A stretch of DNA of 11,797 nt from an uncultured Bacilli bacterium (GTDB taxonomy: Bacteria > Bacillota_I > Bacilli_A > RF39 > UBA660): NCBI GenBank assembly GCA_934183185.1, contig CAKPSO010000031.1:1-11797 (forward strand). The letters are read 5' to 3'. The position numbers were made by a program, and so were the translations under genes. The notes beneath the pieces are model-generated. The model saw only the letters and a program-made list of their open reading frames with translations, had not been told where the DNA came from and did no database searches. Position 1 is the stretch's first letter; the number at the start of each line of letters is the position of its first letter. Of this stretch, positions 1-6,527 are shown piece after piece.

Positions 1-37
1 TCCAAATGATTTTGAAAAATCTTGCAGCTTACGCTGA

Positions 38-62
38 TACCCCCTCTAAAAGTGGTCCAAAA
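38..62 (+). repeat. Left copy of terminal inverted repeat (GTGGTCC core)
   Basis: This copy ends in the 15-base core AAAAGTGGTCCAAAA (48-62), preceded by a C-rich TACCCCCTCT-type block. The same arrangement is present in inverted orientation at 11736-11762, with one substitution and a 2-base indel in the flank and a perfect core. The two copies face inward. Ends carrying GTGGTCC are seen in some insertion sequences (IS21-like, from memory), but no transposase is present in the window. An IS remnant, a dispersed upstream module or an assembly-breaking repeat are all possible. Confidence 0.6.
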
Positions 63-177
63 GGTTGACAAATTCCCTGGGGGAAATTTTAAAAATTTAT
101 GGTAAATTATTTATTTAACTTCCCGTTTTTTTACTAATGGGATTTTAACTTTGGAATTCATTTGGGGAACCCTTTTT

Positions 178-221
178 TTAGTCAAGGGTGAACGTATGTG
201 AACTTGTATACCCTTGACTAA
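178..221. repeat. 12-bp inverted repeat with 20-nt loop
   Basis: The arms TTAGTCAAGGGT (178-189) and ACCCTTGACTAA (210-221) are perfect complements separated by 20 bases. The downstream plus-strand sequence is moderately T-rich (ATATTTTCTT), so it could act as a weak plus-strand terminator, a protein-binding operator or a relic of a mobile-element end. No gene is attached to it. Confidence 0.5.
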
Positions 222-246
222 TATTTTCTTATTTATAATTGTTTTT

Positions 247-269
247 CAAATAAAGGTCTCCTTTATTTG
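247..269. repeat. Perfect 10-bp hairpin, 3-nt loop
   Basis: The arms CAAATAAAGG (247-256) and CCTTTATTTG (260-269) flank the loop TCT. On the plus strand it is followed by TTATTTATT, which is terminator-like but GC-poor. On the minus strand (the direction of the neighbouring operon) it is followed by A residues, so it is not a canonical minus-strand terminator. Confidence 0.5.
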
Positions 270-302
270 TTATTTATTAGAAATTGAATTATAATATCAT
301 AT

Positions 303-362
303 TGTATTTTGGTTTAGTTGAAAGAGACTACTATAAAATATAAAAATTTCAACCAAAATACA
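303..362. repeat. Long imperfect hairpin with bulge
   Basis: TGTATTTTGGT (303-313) pairs with ACCAAAATACA (352-362), and TGAAA (319-323) pairs with TTTCA (347-351). A 5-base bulge on one side and a 23-base AT-rich loop complete it. This gives 16 paired bases. There is no T-run on either side. It could stabilise a transcript 3' end or be a structured RNA or mobile-element relic; the function is unknown. Confidence 0.45.
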
Positions 363-558
363 TTATTATACAAAAACACAGCGGGACGTTAACTCTATAT
401 TTAACCATTTTTTAAAAAATTTATATTTTGCACAGACTTTACTTATAGAATGAATTATGTAGTATAAAAAAATATAGCAATATAAAAACTAACAACATTA
501 AATATTAAAGATTTACTTACTATATCTTCTTAAGAAAATTTATACGTTTTAAAAGTTA

Positions 559-711
559 TTACTTAGAAAGTGTATTGTAAGCACTAGCTACTATTAATAG
601 TAAAACTACTAATATAAGTATCCATAAAACTGGATTATCTGCATGATTAGATACTAGTTTCTCAAGACTAGAAAAGAATTTATCTAACCAATCAAAAATT
701 CCTAATACCAT
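559..711 (-). CDS. Small single-span membrane protein, 50 aa
   Basis: This is a short gene reading MVLGIFDWLDKFF... to ...SAYNTLSK. The ribosome binding site GGAGG (722-718) sits six bases before the ATG and lies inside the last codons of tpiA. The ATG follows the tpiA stop by one base, so translation is probably coupled. Residues 1-25 form a likely amphipathic stretch with Trp, paired Phe and Lys residues. Residues about 28-43 (VLWILILVVLLLIVAS) form one strongly hydrophobic span, and a short polar tail ends in Lys. No family is recognised. A role at the membrane is inferred only from composition. It is the last gene of the run pgk, flippase, glycosyltransferase, tpiA. The excellent ribosome site and clean membrane segment argue that it is real; homologues in the same place would settle it. 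Confidence 0.7.
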   Translation of the reverse strand: MVLGIFDWLDKFFSSLEKLVSNHADNPVLWILILVVLLLIVASAYNTLSK

Positions 712-712
712 A

Positions 713-1417
713 TTATACCTCCATCTTTTCTAAAATCATTTTTAAGTTATTAGTATTCAAACTGGTATTTCCTAATAAATACCCATCTAATTTAGTTATC
801 ATATTTAATCTATCAATATTACTTGGACTAACACTACCACCATATACTACGTTTACATTAATATTATACTTAGTAATAAACCAATTTTTAATAAATTTAA
901 TTATATCAGCTATATGTTCTAAATCAGGTATTATTCCTGTACCTATAGATGATAATGGTTCATAGGCGATAATAATTTTGCTTAAATCTATTTGTTTTTG
1001 GTATAGTGAATCTAAATCATATTTAATTGAATCATATTCTGATATTTCACTATTTATAGTTCCTACACATAAAATTGGTATGATATTATATTTATTTAAT
1101 ACTCTTATTTTATCTATTATTTGGTTTATATCTTCCTTCAAATTAATTCTTCTTTCTAGATGTCCTACTAGGCTATATTTAACATCTAAAGATTTAAGTT
1201 GAATGGCTGATACTTCTCCAGTTAATTGCCTATCGTCTGTTTCTGCTACATTTTGACTACCTAGTTCATAATTATTTCCTTTAAAATATGATAAATATGG
1301 GTAGCTTGGACATATTATTAATTTATTCTTTGTATTTATATGTGATAACTCTTTTTCATAGGTAATTACTTCTGGTAAAGTGAAATTCATTTTTAAATTA
1401 TTTATTATCAATTTCAT
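713..1417 (-). CDS. tpiA: Triosephosphate isomerase (divergent)
   Basis: This enzyme interconverts dihydroxyacetone phosphate and glyceraldehyde 3-phosphate in cytosolic glycolysis. The TIM-barrel hallmarks are present with numbering from the chosen start: Asn7 and Lys9 in NLKMN, catalytic His86 in GHLERR (usually GHSERR), catalytic Glu153 in AYEP followed by the IGTG loop, and the phosphate-binding GG (193-194) in VYGGS. It has 234 residues, slightly short of the usual ~250. The ATG at 1417 is preferred over a GTG at 1426 because AAAGGTGATAAGG precedes the ATG. The start overlaps the end of the upstream glycosyltransferase gene by 20 bases, implying coupling. Oddities: the loop-6 hinge Trp after the catalytic Glu-Pro is replaced (EPLSS instead of EPVWA), and NWKMN has become NLKMN. 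All catalytic residues remain, so activity is likely. Confidence 0.93.
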   Translation of the reverse strand: MKLIINNLKMNFTLPEVITYEKELSHINTKNKLIICPSYPYLSYFKGNNYELGSQNVAETDDRQLTGEVSAIQLKSLDVKYSLVGHLERRINLKEDINQIIDKIRVLNKYNIIPILCVGTINSEISEYDSIKYDLDSLYQKQIDLSKIIIAYEPLSSIGTGIIPDLEHIADIIKFIKNWFITKYNINVNVVYGGSVSPSNIDRLNMITKLDGYLLGNTSLNTNNLKMILEKMEV

Positions 1418-2642
1418 CCTTATCACCTTTTATTTTGTTTACAAGTTTTCCTATTACTCCAAGTCTATTTTCATAGTGTTTAATTGCATATTCATATACC
1501 TTTAAAACTGATTCTGCGAAAAATCTTGAGCTAAAACGTTCAACGTTAATTCTAGCTTGATTAGATAATCTTTGAACTTCTTCAGGATTATTATATAGTT
1601 TTAATATAATTTTTTTACATTCTCTTTTAGTTTTAAATATTCTTCCACTCAAATCATCTACTACTACGTTTCTAAAGCTTTCATCATCAATACAAATTGG
1701 AGGAACACTTGATGCCATAGCTTCAATTACTGTTAGACCTTGAGTTTCAGTAGTTGAGGCTGTTAAAAAAATATTTGATAAGTGATAATAATATGGGACA
1801 TCTTCCCATGCTACCTTTCCTGTCATAACTACATGATCTTCTATACCATATTCCTTTATTAGTTCTTGATACTTTTCATAGTCTGGCCCATCACCTACCA
1901 TTAATAGTTTTAGTTTAGGACACTTAGGTAGTAAATCTCTTATTACGTCTAATAAGTAACCTATATTTTTTTCTTGAGCTAATCTTCCTATAAATATAGC
2001 TATAAAATCATCTTTTTTTAATCCTAGCTTATTTTGAATACTTTTTAGTTTACTCATATCGATATTTTCTACATAGAAACGATCTAATTCTATTCCAGTT
2101 GGGATAATATGTATGTTACGATCTACTTGATATTTCTGTTTGAATAAATCATAGGTTTTTTTAGTAGGTACTATTAGTTCACTTGCAGTTTTATCACAGT
2201 AAAATAATGTTAAGTATTCCACAATCTTTTTGCTAGATTTATCAAAGTATCCTTTGGTAATATAATGAACATAATCTTCATACATAGTATGATAAGTATG
2301 TACTAGTGGAATATTGAATTGAAAAGCTAATAGTCTTGCAAATGTTCCTATCGCAAACTCTGTCTGAGAATGAATTATATCTAAATTCCAACTTTTAATT
2401 TTATTTACGGCCTTAATTGGATAAACTGCTGTTAGTCTAGAGTCATATATACCTGTAGGTATACCTGGTATTCTTAGGACTTTTTCTTCCTTATCATATT
2501 CATAGTGAAAGCTCTCTAGATTAGCTGTTACTACATACACTTCATGGCCTAATTTCTCTAGAGCTTTTTTTAGCATAACCTCACTAGTCACTAAGCCACT
2601 AATATATGGAGTATATGTTTCTGTAAATATTCCTATTCTCAC
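1398..2642 (-). CDS. GT4 glycosyltransferase, probable diacylglycerol glucosyltransferase
   Basis: This is a retaining GT-B glycosyltransferase of family GT4, acting at the inner membrane face. The N-terminal Rossmann domain starts MRIGIFTETYTPYISG, the typical opening of bacterial 1,2-diacylglycerol 3-glucosyltransferases. HTYH lies at 115-118 and IPTGIELDRF near 180-189. The C-terminal nucleotide-sugar domain has GRLAQEKN (219-226), VGDGP (249-253) and the EX7E motif Glu299/Glu307 in ETQGLTVIE. The 414-residue length fits the family. The start is GTG, overlapping the TGA stop of the upstream membrane gene as GTGA; an AAGGAG lies 11 bases upstream, so coupled translation is likely. Sequence style and the flippase-like neighbour suggest synthesis of a monoglucosyl diacylglycerol membrane lipid or lipoteichoic acid anchor. 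Donor and acceptor are inferred; a different lipid or polysaccharide acceptor is possible. Confidence 0.85.
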   Translation of the reverse strand: MRIGIFTETYTPYISGLVTSEVMLKKALEKLGHEVYVVTANLESFHYEYDKEEKVLRIPGIPTGIYDSRLTAVYPIKAVNKIKSWNLDIIHSQTEFAIGTFARLLAFQFNIPLVHTYHTMYEDYVHYITKGYFDKSSKKIVEYLTLFYCDKTASELIVPTKKTYDLFKQKYQVDRNIHIIPTGIELDRFYVENIDMSKLKSIQNKLGLKKDDFIAIFIGRLAQEKNIGYLLDVIRDLLPKCPKLKLLMVGDGPDYEKYQELIKEYGIEDHVVMTGKVAWEDVPYYYHLSNIFLTASTTETQGLTVIEAMASSVPPICIDDESFRNVVVDDLSGRIFKTKRECKKIILKLYNNPEEVQRLSNQARINVERFSSRFFAESVLKVYEYAIKHYENRLGVIGKLVNKIKGDKDEIDNK

Positions 2643-3664
2643 TTTTCTTCAATCTCCTTTTCATTTCTCCTAATATTAAATGAAACTGCTCCTATTATCA
2701 TTGGTAAATAATATGATATAAAACGCCATATTAGTAGTGATGCTTTTAAAATGCTACCTGTAATTAAACTACCAAAGAATTTTAAGTAACCAAATTCAAT
2801 TCCACCACTTGCACCTGGTATTGGTACAAAGGCACCAATAATTAATATGTAGGCTGATGCTACTATAGAAGAAATTGGATTTACGGTAGTTGGTAAATTA
2901 GAGTCTAGAGCCATAAACACAAATAATGGCATTACATAAGTAAATGTTAGATATAGAAGATTAAATAGAAAGGATTCTAGACATAGTTTTTTATTATTTT
3001 TTAAGTAAGTTGTCCCTTCATGAAAGTCATCTATTCTCTCACGCCAAGCTGCTTGAGTTTTTTCCTTATCCTTTATGATATGTAGTTTACTTAAAATAGA
3101 GATTGTTTTTCCAATAACGGCATAATTAAATTTTTTACTAAAACTAATAACAATTAATCCTACCATTACCATAGTATTTATAAAGAAACCAAGAAGAATT
3201 AAATTCTTTAGTAATGATATATCGGGAAATAAATTTAGTTTTATATTTAAGGCCATGGCTATTAAACCATAAGTAACTAGAGCAGCTTGATAGATTATAA
3301 AGTTCTGCATAATTATGTTGGTCGCTTTAGTAAAACGAAACCCTTCTTTTTTTAACATATATATTTGCATTGGTTGTCCGCCACTAGAAAATGGGGTTAT
3401 GCCATTAAAAAACTTAGTAATTATAATCATTCTTAAAGACTTTTTTACTGAATAATTAGGAGTATAACTATCTAATACTCTTTTGTAGGCAAGAGCGTCA
3501 AATAATAGTCCTAAAGACTGGCATAATAAAGCTAATAATATGAAGAATAGATTAGCAGTTAATAAAGTATGAATAATACTATTAAAATCATCTTTTAATA
3601 CTAATATTAAAACTATCATTGAAATGACTAATAAAATAATACTATTCTTTTTTAAATTCTTCAT
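2639..3664 (-). CDS. Polytopic membrane protein of the LPG-synthase-TM / UPF0104 family
   Basis: This is an integral membrane protein of the flippase-like domain family that includes the membrane half of MprF. About seven to eight hydrophobic segments are visible, for example residues 8-24, 37-56, 120-140, 152-175, 230-252, 262-282 and 300-330. Two conserved family motifs are present: TPFSSGGQPMQIYML (90-104) and PIPGASGGIEFGY (281-293). At 341 residues it has the membrane domain only, with no aminoacyl-transferase domain as in full MprF. The ATG has AAGGAG six bases upstream, 13 bases after the pgk stop, and its TGA overlaps the next gene's GTG. Standalone members often sit beside GT4 enzymes and are proposed to move or modify lipids or glycolipids; substrate unknown. 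A glycolipid-related role is inferred from the adjacent glycosyltransferase. Confidence 0.85.
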   Translation of the reverse strand: MKNLKKNSIILLVISMIVLILVLKDDFNSIIHTLLTANLFFILLALLCQSLGLLFDALAYKRVLDSYTPNYSVKKSLRMIIITKFFNGITPFSSGGQPMQIYMLKKEGFRFTKATNIIMQNFIIYQAALVTYGLIAMALNIKLNLFPDISLLKNLILLGFFINTMVMVGLIVISFSKKFNYAVIGKTISILSKLHIIKDKEKTQAAWRERIDDFHEGTTYLKNNKKLCLESFLFNLLYLTFTYVMPLFVFMALDSNLPTTVNPISSIVASAYILIIGAFVPIPGASGGIEFGYLKFFGSLITGSILKASLLIWRFISYYLPMIIGAVSFNIRRNEKEIEEK

Positions 3665-3677
3665 ATATTGCTCCTTG

Positions 3678-4856
3678 TTAATCCTGTATTACTTCTAATC
3701 CAGGTAATTTTTTTCCTTCTAAATATTCTAGTGTTGCTCCACCACCAGTTGATGCATGAGTAACTTTATCTTTATACCCTAATTTAGTAGCTGCTGCTAC
3801 AATGTCTCCACCACCTAGAATGCTTACTGCTTGAAGTTTAGAAATAATTTTTAATACTTGTTCTGTTCCATAACAGTATTTAGGTATTTCATACATTCCT
3901 AATGGTCCATTCCAAACTATTGTCTTAGCTTTATCTAATACTGCAAATATTTTTCTAACTGTGTCTGGGCCAATGTCTAATCCTATTTCATCTTTTGCTA
4001 GTTCATTTATCTTAACAACCCTACTTGGAGTTTTAGGATTTGTATCCTTAGCAGCTTGAACGTCAATAGGGAGTAAAAATTTGTATGGATATTTTTCTAA
4101 CATTCTCTGACAGAATGGTATTGAATCTTTTTCTAACATAGAACTACCTATATTATAACCCAAAGCTTTTAAAAAAGTAAATGCCATAGCTCCACCTATT
4201 ACTATTTTATCGGCTTTTTCAACTAAATTTTCGATTATTCCGATTTTATCTTTTACTTTGCTTCCTCCTAATATAACTATGTATGGGTGTTCTGGATTAT
4301 CAAGTTTTTTAAGTTCTATTAATTCTTTTTCTACTAGAAAACCAATGGCATTAGGTAAAAGGGAAGCAACTCCTACGTTTGATGCGTGACTTCTATGAAT
4401 GGTGCCAAACGCATCATTAATAAATATTTCTCCTAAATTAGCCCAATATCCAGCTAATTCTTTATCATTGCTACTTTCTTTATTACCATCTAAATCTTCA
4501 AATCTGGTGTTTTCAATTAGGATAATATCTCCTGGTTTCATTTTTGAAACTACTTCTTCTAATTTTTTACTCCTAGTACGATTAATAAAAGTAACAGGTC
4601 TTTTTAATAATTCACTTAGTCGTATAGCTACTGGAGCTAGGGTATTTTTTTCTTTATCTTCTTCTGTTTTAATTCTTCCTAGATGAGATAATAAAATTAC
4701 CTTAGCTTGTTCTCCTAAAGCGTATTTTATTGTGGGAAGACTTGCTACTATTCTAGTATCATCTATTATTTTGCCATCTTTCATTGGCACGTTAAAATCA
4801 ACTCTGATAATAACTCTTTTATTAGTAATATCTAAATCTGTGATTGTTTTTTTCAT
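3678..4856 (-). CDS. pgk: Phosphoglycerate kinase
   Basis: This cytosolic glycolytic enzyme transfers the acyl phosphate of 1,3-bisphosphoglycerate to ADP, giving ATP and 3-phosphoglycerate. Diagnostic sequence runs throughout the 392 residues, close to the usual ~395. RVDFNVP (18-24) and SHLGR belong to the substrate-binding basic patch. ENTRF, the INDAFG block and RSHAS are in the N-domain. LGGSKVKDKI and GGAMAFTFLKA are in the hinge and C-domain. WNGPLGMYE (315-323), GGGD (347-350) and STGGGATLEYLEG (about 369-381) form the nucleotide site. The ATG is preceded by AGAGG eight bases upstream. It follows gap by 77 bases across a terminator and a probable promoter, and is the first gene of a run with the membrane protein, glycosyltransferase, tpiA and the small membrane protein. 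Confidence 0.98.
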   Translation of the reverse strand: MKKTITDLDITNKRVIIRVDFNVPMKDGKIIDDTRIVASLPTIKYALGEQAKVILLSHLGRIKTEEDKEKNTLAPVAIRLSELLKRPVTFINRTRSKKLEEVVSKMKPGDIILIENTRFEDLDGNKESSNDKELAGYWANLGEIFINDAFGTIHRSHASNVGVASLLPNAIGFLVEKELIELKKLDNPEHPYIVILGGSKVKDKIGIIENLVEKADKIVIGGAMAFTFLKALGYNIGSSMLEKDSIPFCQRMLEKYPYKFLLPIDVQAAKDTNPKTPSRVVKINELAKDEIGLDIGPDTVRKIFAVLDKAKTIVWNGPLGMYEIPKYCYGTEQVLKIISKLQAVSILGGGDIVAAATKLGYKDKVTHASTGGGATLEYLEGKKLPGLEVIQD

Positions 4857-4899
4857 ATATTTAACCTCTTCTTTATTCTTTTTTAGTGTTAATATTTAA

Positions 4900-4908
4900 A
4901 GTATATCA
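4900..4908 (-). promoter_or_regulatory. Possible extended -10 promoter for pgk operon
   Basis: On the minus strand TGATATACT (TG-N-TATACT) forms an extended -10 element between the gap terminator and pgk, leaving a leader of roughly 37 bases. The matching -35 is weak. It overlaps the T-run of the gap terminator, so termination and re-initiation are packed together here. pgk may also be reached by read-through from gap. Confidence 0.4.
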
Positions 4909-4935
4909 AAAAAAAGAGATAATTTAAATCTCTTT
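4908..4935 (-). terminator. Intrinsic terminator after gap
   Basis: On the minus strand AAAGAGAT, a 7-base loop and ATCTCTTT form an 8-bp stem that continues directly into a run of eight T (counting the stem end, longer). The stem begins inside the gap stop codon. The low stem GC content suggests incomplete termination, which would allow some gap-pgk read-through. Confidence 0.7.
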
Positions 4936-5941
4936 ACATTAATTCCATTAATTTTTTAGCTGTTCTAACCATTTGAGAAGTATATGAGTTTTCATTGTCG
5001 TACCAAGCTACTACTTGAACTAAGCTTTTACCATCTTCTAATTTGATTACTTTAGTTTGAGTAGCATCAAATACAGAGCCATGGGTATCTCCTATAATAT
5101 CACTTGATACTAAAGGTTCTTCAATATAGCCATATGAAGCATTTTCATGGCTTTTCATTACTTCATTTATTTCTTCAACGGTTACTTCTTTATTTACTAC
5201 GGCATCTAAAATAGTTAGACTTCCATCCGGAACCGGCACTCTTTGAGCACTTCCAATTAGTTTACCTGATAATTCAGGAATTACTAAACCTATAGCCTTA
5301 GCTGCTCCAGTTGAATTTGGAACTATGTTAATAGCTCCTGCACGGGCACGTCTTAGATCACCTTTACGATGTGGTCCATCTAAAATCATTTGATCTCCAG
5401 TATAGGCATGAACTGTAGTCATAATACCAGATATTATACATGCATAATCATTTAGAAATTTAGCCATTGGGGCTAGACAGTTTGTGGTACATGAAGCTGC
5501 TGATATTACTTGGTCATCTTTAGCTAATATATCATCATTTACGCCATATACAACTGTTTTAACATTGCTTCCAGCTGGTGCTGATATGATTACTTTCTTG
5601 CTACCGGCTTCTATATGTGCCATTGATTTTTCTAAGCTAGTAAAAAAACCTGTACATTCTAATACTACATCTACCCCTAATTCTTTCCAAGGTAAGTTCT
5701 TAGGATCTGGTTCCTTATATATTCTTATTTCTTCACCATCTACTATAATTGAATTTTCGGTATGGGAAATAGTATCAGCTAATTCATATTTTTTTTGAGC
5801 AGAATCGTATTTTAATAAATGAGCTAACATTTCAGGAGATGTTAAATCATTTATTGCTACTACGTCAATATTATCCTTATGAAACATCTGTCTAAATGCT
5901 AGTCTTCCAATTCTTCCAAAACCATTTATTGCTACTTTCAT
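4934..5941 (-). CDS. gap: Glyceraldehyde-3-phosphate dehydrogenase, NAD type
   Basis: This enzyme oxidises and phosphorylates glyceraldehyde 3-phosphate to 1,3-bisphosphoglycerate, reducing NAD+. The N-terminal dinucleotide fold begins MKVAINGFGRIGRLAFRQ. Asp32 (IND) at the end of the second strand is the usual sign of NAD rather than NADP preference. Catalytic Cys151 lies in SAASCTTNCLAP and the partner His178 in HAYTGDQ. The phosphate-site segment HRKGDLRRARAGAINIVP and WYDNE.SYTSQMV near the C-terminus complete the family pattern. The length, 335, is standard. The ATG is preceded by AGAGGA seven bases upstream. It has its own near-consensus promoter and terminator, so it can be expressed alone at a high level ahead of pgk. 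Nothing is missing or broken. Confidence 0.98.
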   Translation of the reverse strand: MKVAINGFGRIGRLAFRQMFHKDNIDVVAINDLTSPEMLAHLLKYDSAQKKYELADTISHTENSIIVDGEEIRIYKEPDPKNLPWKELGVDVVLECTGFFTSLEKSMAHIEAGSKKVIISAPAGSNVKTVVYGVNDDILAKDDQVISAASCTTNCLAPMAKFLNDYACIISGIMTTVHAYTGDQMILDGPHRKGDLRRARAGAINIVPNSTGAAKAIGLVIPELSGKLIGSAQRVPVPDGSLTILDAVVNKEVTVEEINEVMKSHENASYGYIEEPLVSSDIIGDTHGSVFDATQTKVIKLEDGKSLVQVVAWYDNENSYTSQMVRTAKKLMELM

Positions 5942-5965
5942 TTTATCATCCTCTTTTCTATTTTC

Positions 5966-5994
5966 ATTATATAGTCTTTTCCTATTTTAAGCAA
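5966..5994 (-). promoter_or_regulatory. SigA-type promoter of gap
   Basis: The minus strand shows TTGCTT (5994-5989), exactly 17 bases, then TATAAT (5971-5966). A start site near 5959 leaves a leader of about 18 bases containing AGAGGA. The perfect -10 and ideal spacing suggest strong constitutive expression. No operator dyad is seen. Confidence 0.8.
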
Positions 5995-6019
5995 TATTAT
6001 TACATTTTTAATGTGTAAA

Positions 6020-6046
6020 GAAAAAATCAACCGTATAGGTTGATTA
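6020..6046 (-). terminator. Intrinsic terminator of the 137-aa gene
   Basis: On the minus strand AATCAACC, loop TATAC and GGTTGATT form a perfect 8-bp stem followed by a run of T (six, including the stem end), then CTTT. It starts 14 bases after the stop of the hypothetical gene and separates it from gap. Confidence 0.85.
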
Positions 6047-6059
6047 AAAATGATAATTA

Positions 6060-6473
6060 CTACTTTCTAAATTTCTTATTTAATACTTTATTTTGCATCT
6101 TTAATTGTTTTTTCTTATTTGAAGGTTGAATATAGATAGGATTATGGATAACATATTCTTTTAATGTTGGTTCAATACAGGTAGCATTTTCCATAGGAAG
6201 TATTTTAATATCTTGATTAAAATAATTACCTGAGCATAACTCTTTAACATTAACTAATATTTTTTGTTCATCTGTTCTTATATTATCTAGTGGTGAGAAT
6301 AAAATTATTTCACTAGGTATAATAAATCTAAACATAACATCTAAAAAGTGAATTTCATTATCTACTTTTACGTAAGAGATGCCATCTTCACATAGCTTTC
6401 TTTCTATTTTATCTAATACTATTTTTCTTGACTCATTGCTTTCTAATAAGTAGTTTACGACTGTAAATTTCAT
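6060..6473 (-). CDS. Hypothetical protein, 137 aa
   Basis: No family is recognised. The protein starts MKFTVVNYLLESNESRK and has a mixed alpha/beta look with no signal peptide or membrane span, so it is probably cytosolic. Alternating hydrophobic strands (for example FRFIIPSEIILFSPL near 48-62) suggest a small folded domain. The last ~20 residues are a basic, lysine-rich tail (KKKQLKMQNKVLNKKFRK), which could bind nucleic acid or be disordered. The ATG has GGAAGGAG seven bases upstream. The gene is monocistronic, with a good promoter overlapping the end of the upstream kinase gene and a strong terminator, so it is a genuine, independently expressed unit. No function is proposed. Confidence 0.8.
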   Translation of the reverse strand: MKFTVVNYLLESNESRKIVLDKIERKLCEDGISYVKVDNEIHFLDVMFRFIIPSEIILFSPLDNIRTDEQKILVNVKELCSGNYFNQDIKILPMENATCIEPTLKEYVIHNPIYIQPSNKKKQLKMQNKVLNKKFRK

Positions 6474-6498
6474 ACTTATACTCCTTCCATAGCTGTGT

Positions 6499-6527
6499 AT
6501 TTTATCATAAACTATATTTTAAAGCAA
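6499..6527 (-). promoter_or_regulatory. SigA-type promoter of the 137-aa gene
   Basis: On the minus strand TTGCTT (6527-6522), a 17-base spacer ending in TGA, and TAAAAT (6504-6499) form a -35/-10 pair with an extended TG motif. The -35 lies in the last codons of the kinase gene. The -35 hexamer and spacing match the gap promoter. Confidence 0.65.

Larger units (their letters stand above)
1..558. other. Non-coding left end with repeats and dyads
   Basis: No reading frame with a plausible start, ribosome binding site and length was found on either strand. The stretch is AT-rich. It holds the inverted-repeat copy at 38-62, a TTGACA box at 65-70, a G5 run near 79-83, and three dyads (178-221, 247-269, 303-362). 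It lies downstream of the minus-strand glycolysis/glycolipid operon, so part of it is presumably that operon's 3' region, but no hairpin here is followed by a clear T-run on the minus strand. Homopolymer-rich sequence in the first 200 bases could partly reflect poor assembly at a contig end. No tRNA, rRNA or known ncRNA was recognised. Confidence 0.6.

Noticed and set aside
407..420. A/T palindrome (ATTTTTTAAAAAAT) considered as terminator of the tpiA operon
   Set aside because: It has no loop and no GC-containing stem followed by T, so it is better explained by base composition.
430..495. Tiny minus-strand frame of about 19 residues with hydrophobic sequence
   Set aside because: No ribosome binding site and too short to support on sequence alone.
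978..1202. Plus-strand frame of 74 aa antisense to tpiA
   Set aside because: It lies wholly within the well-supported isomerase gene, has no ribosome binding site and shows no recognisable protein character.
4399..4686. Plus-strand frame of 95 aa antisense to pgk
   Set aside because: Shadow of the clear phosphoglycerate kinase frame; low-complexity Ser/Leu composition is typical of antisense reading.
5484..5798. Plus-strand frame of 104 aa antisense to gap
   Set aside because: Shadow of the dehydrogenase gene with no start signals.
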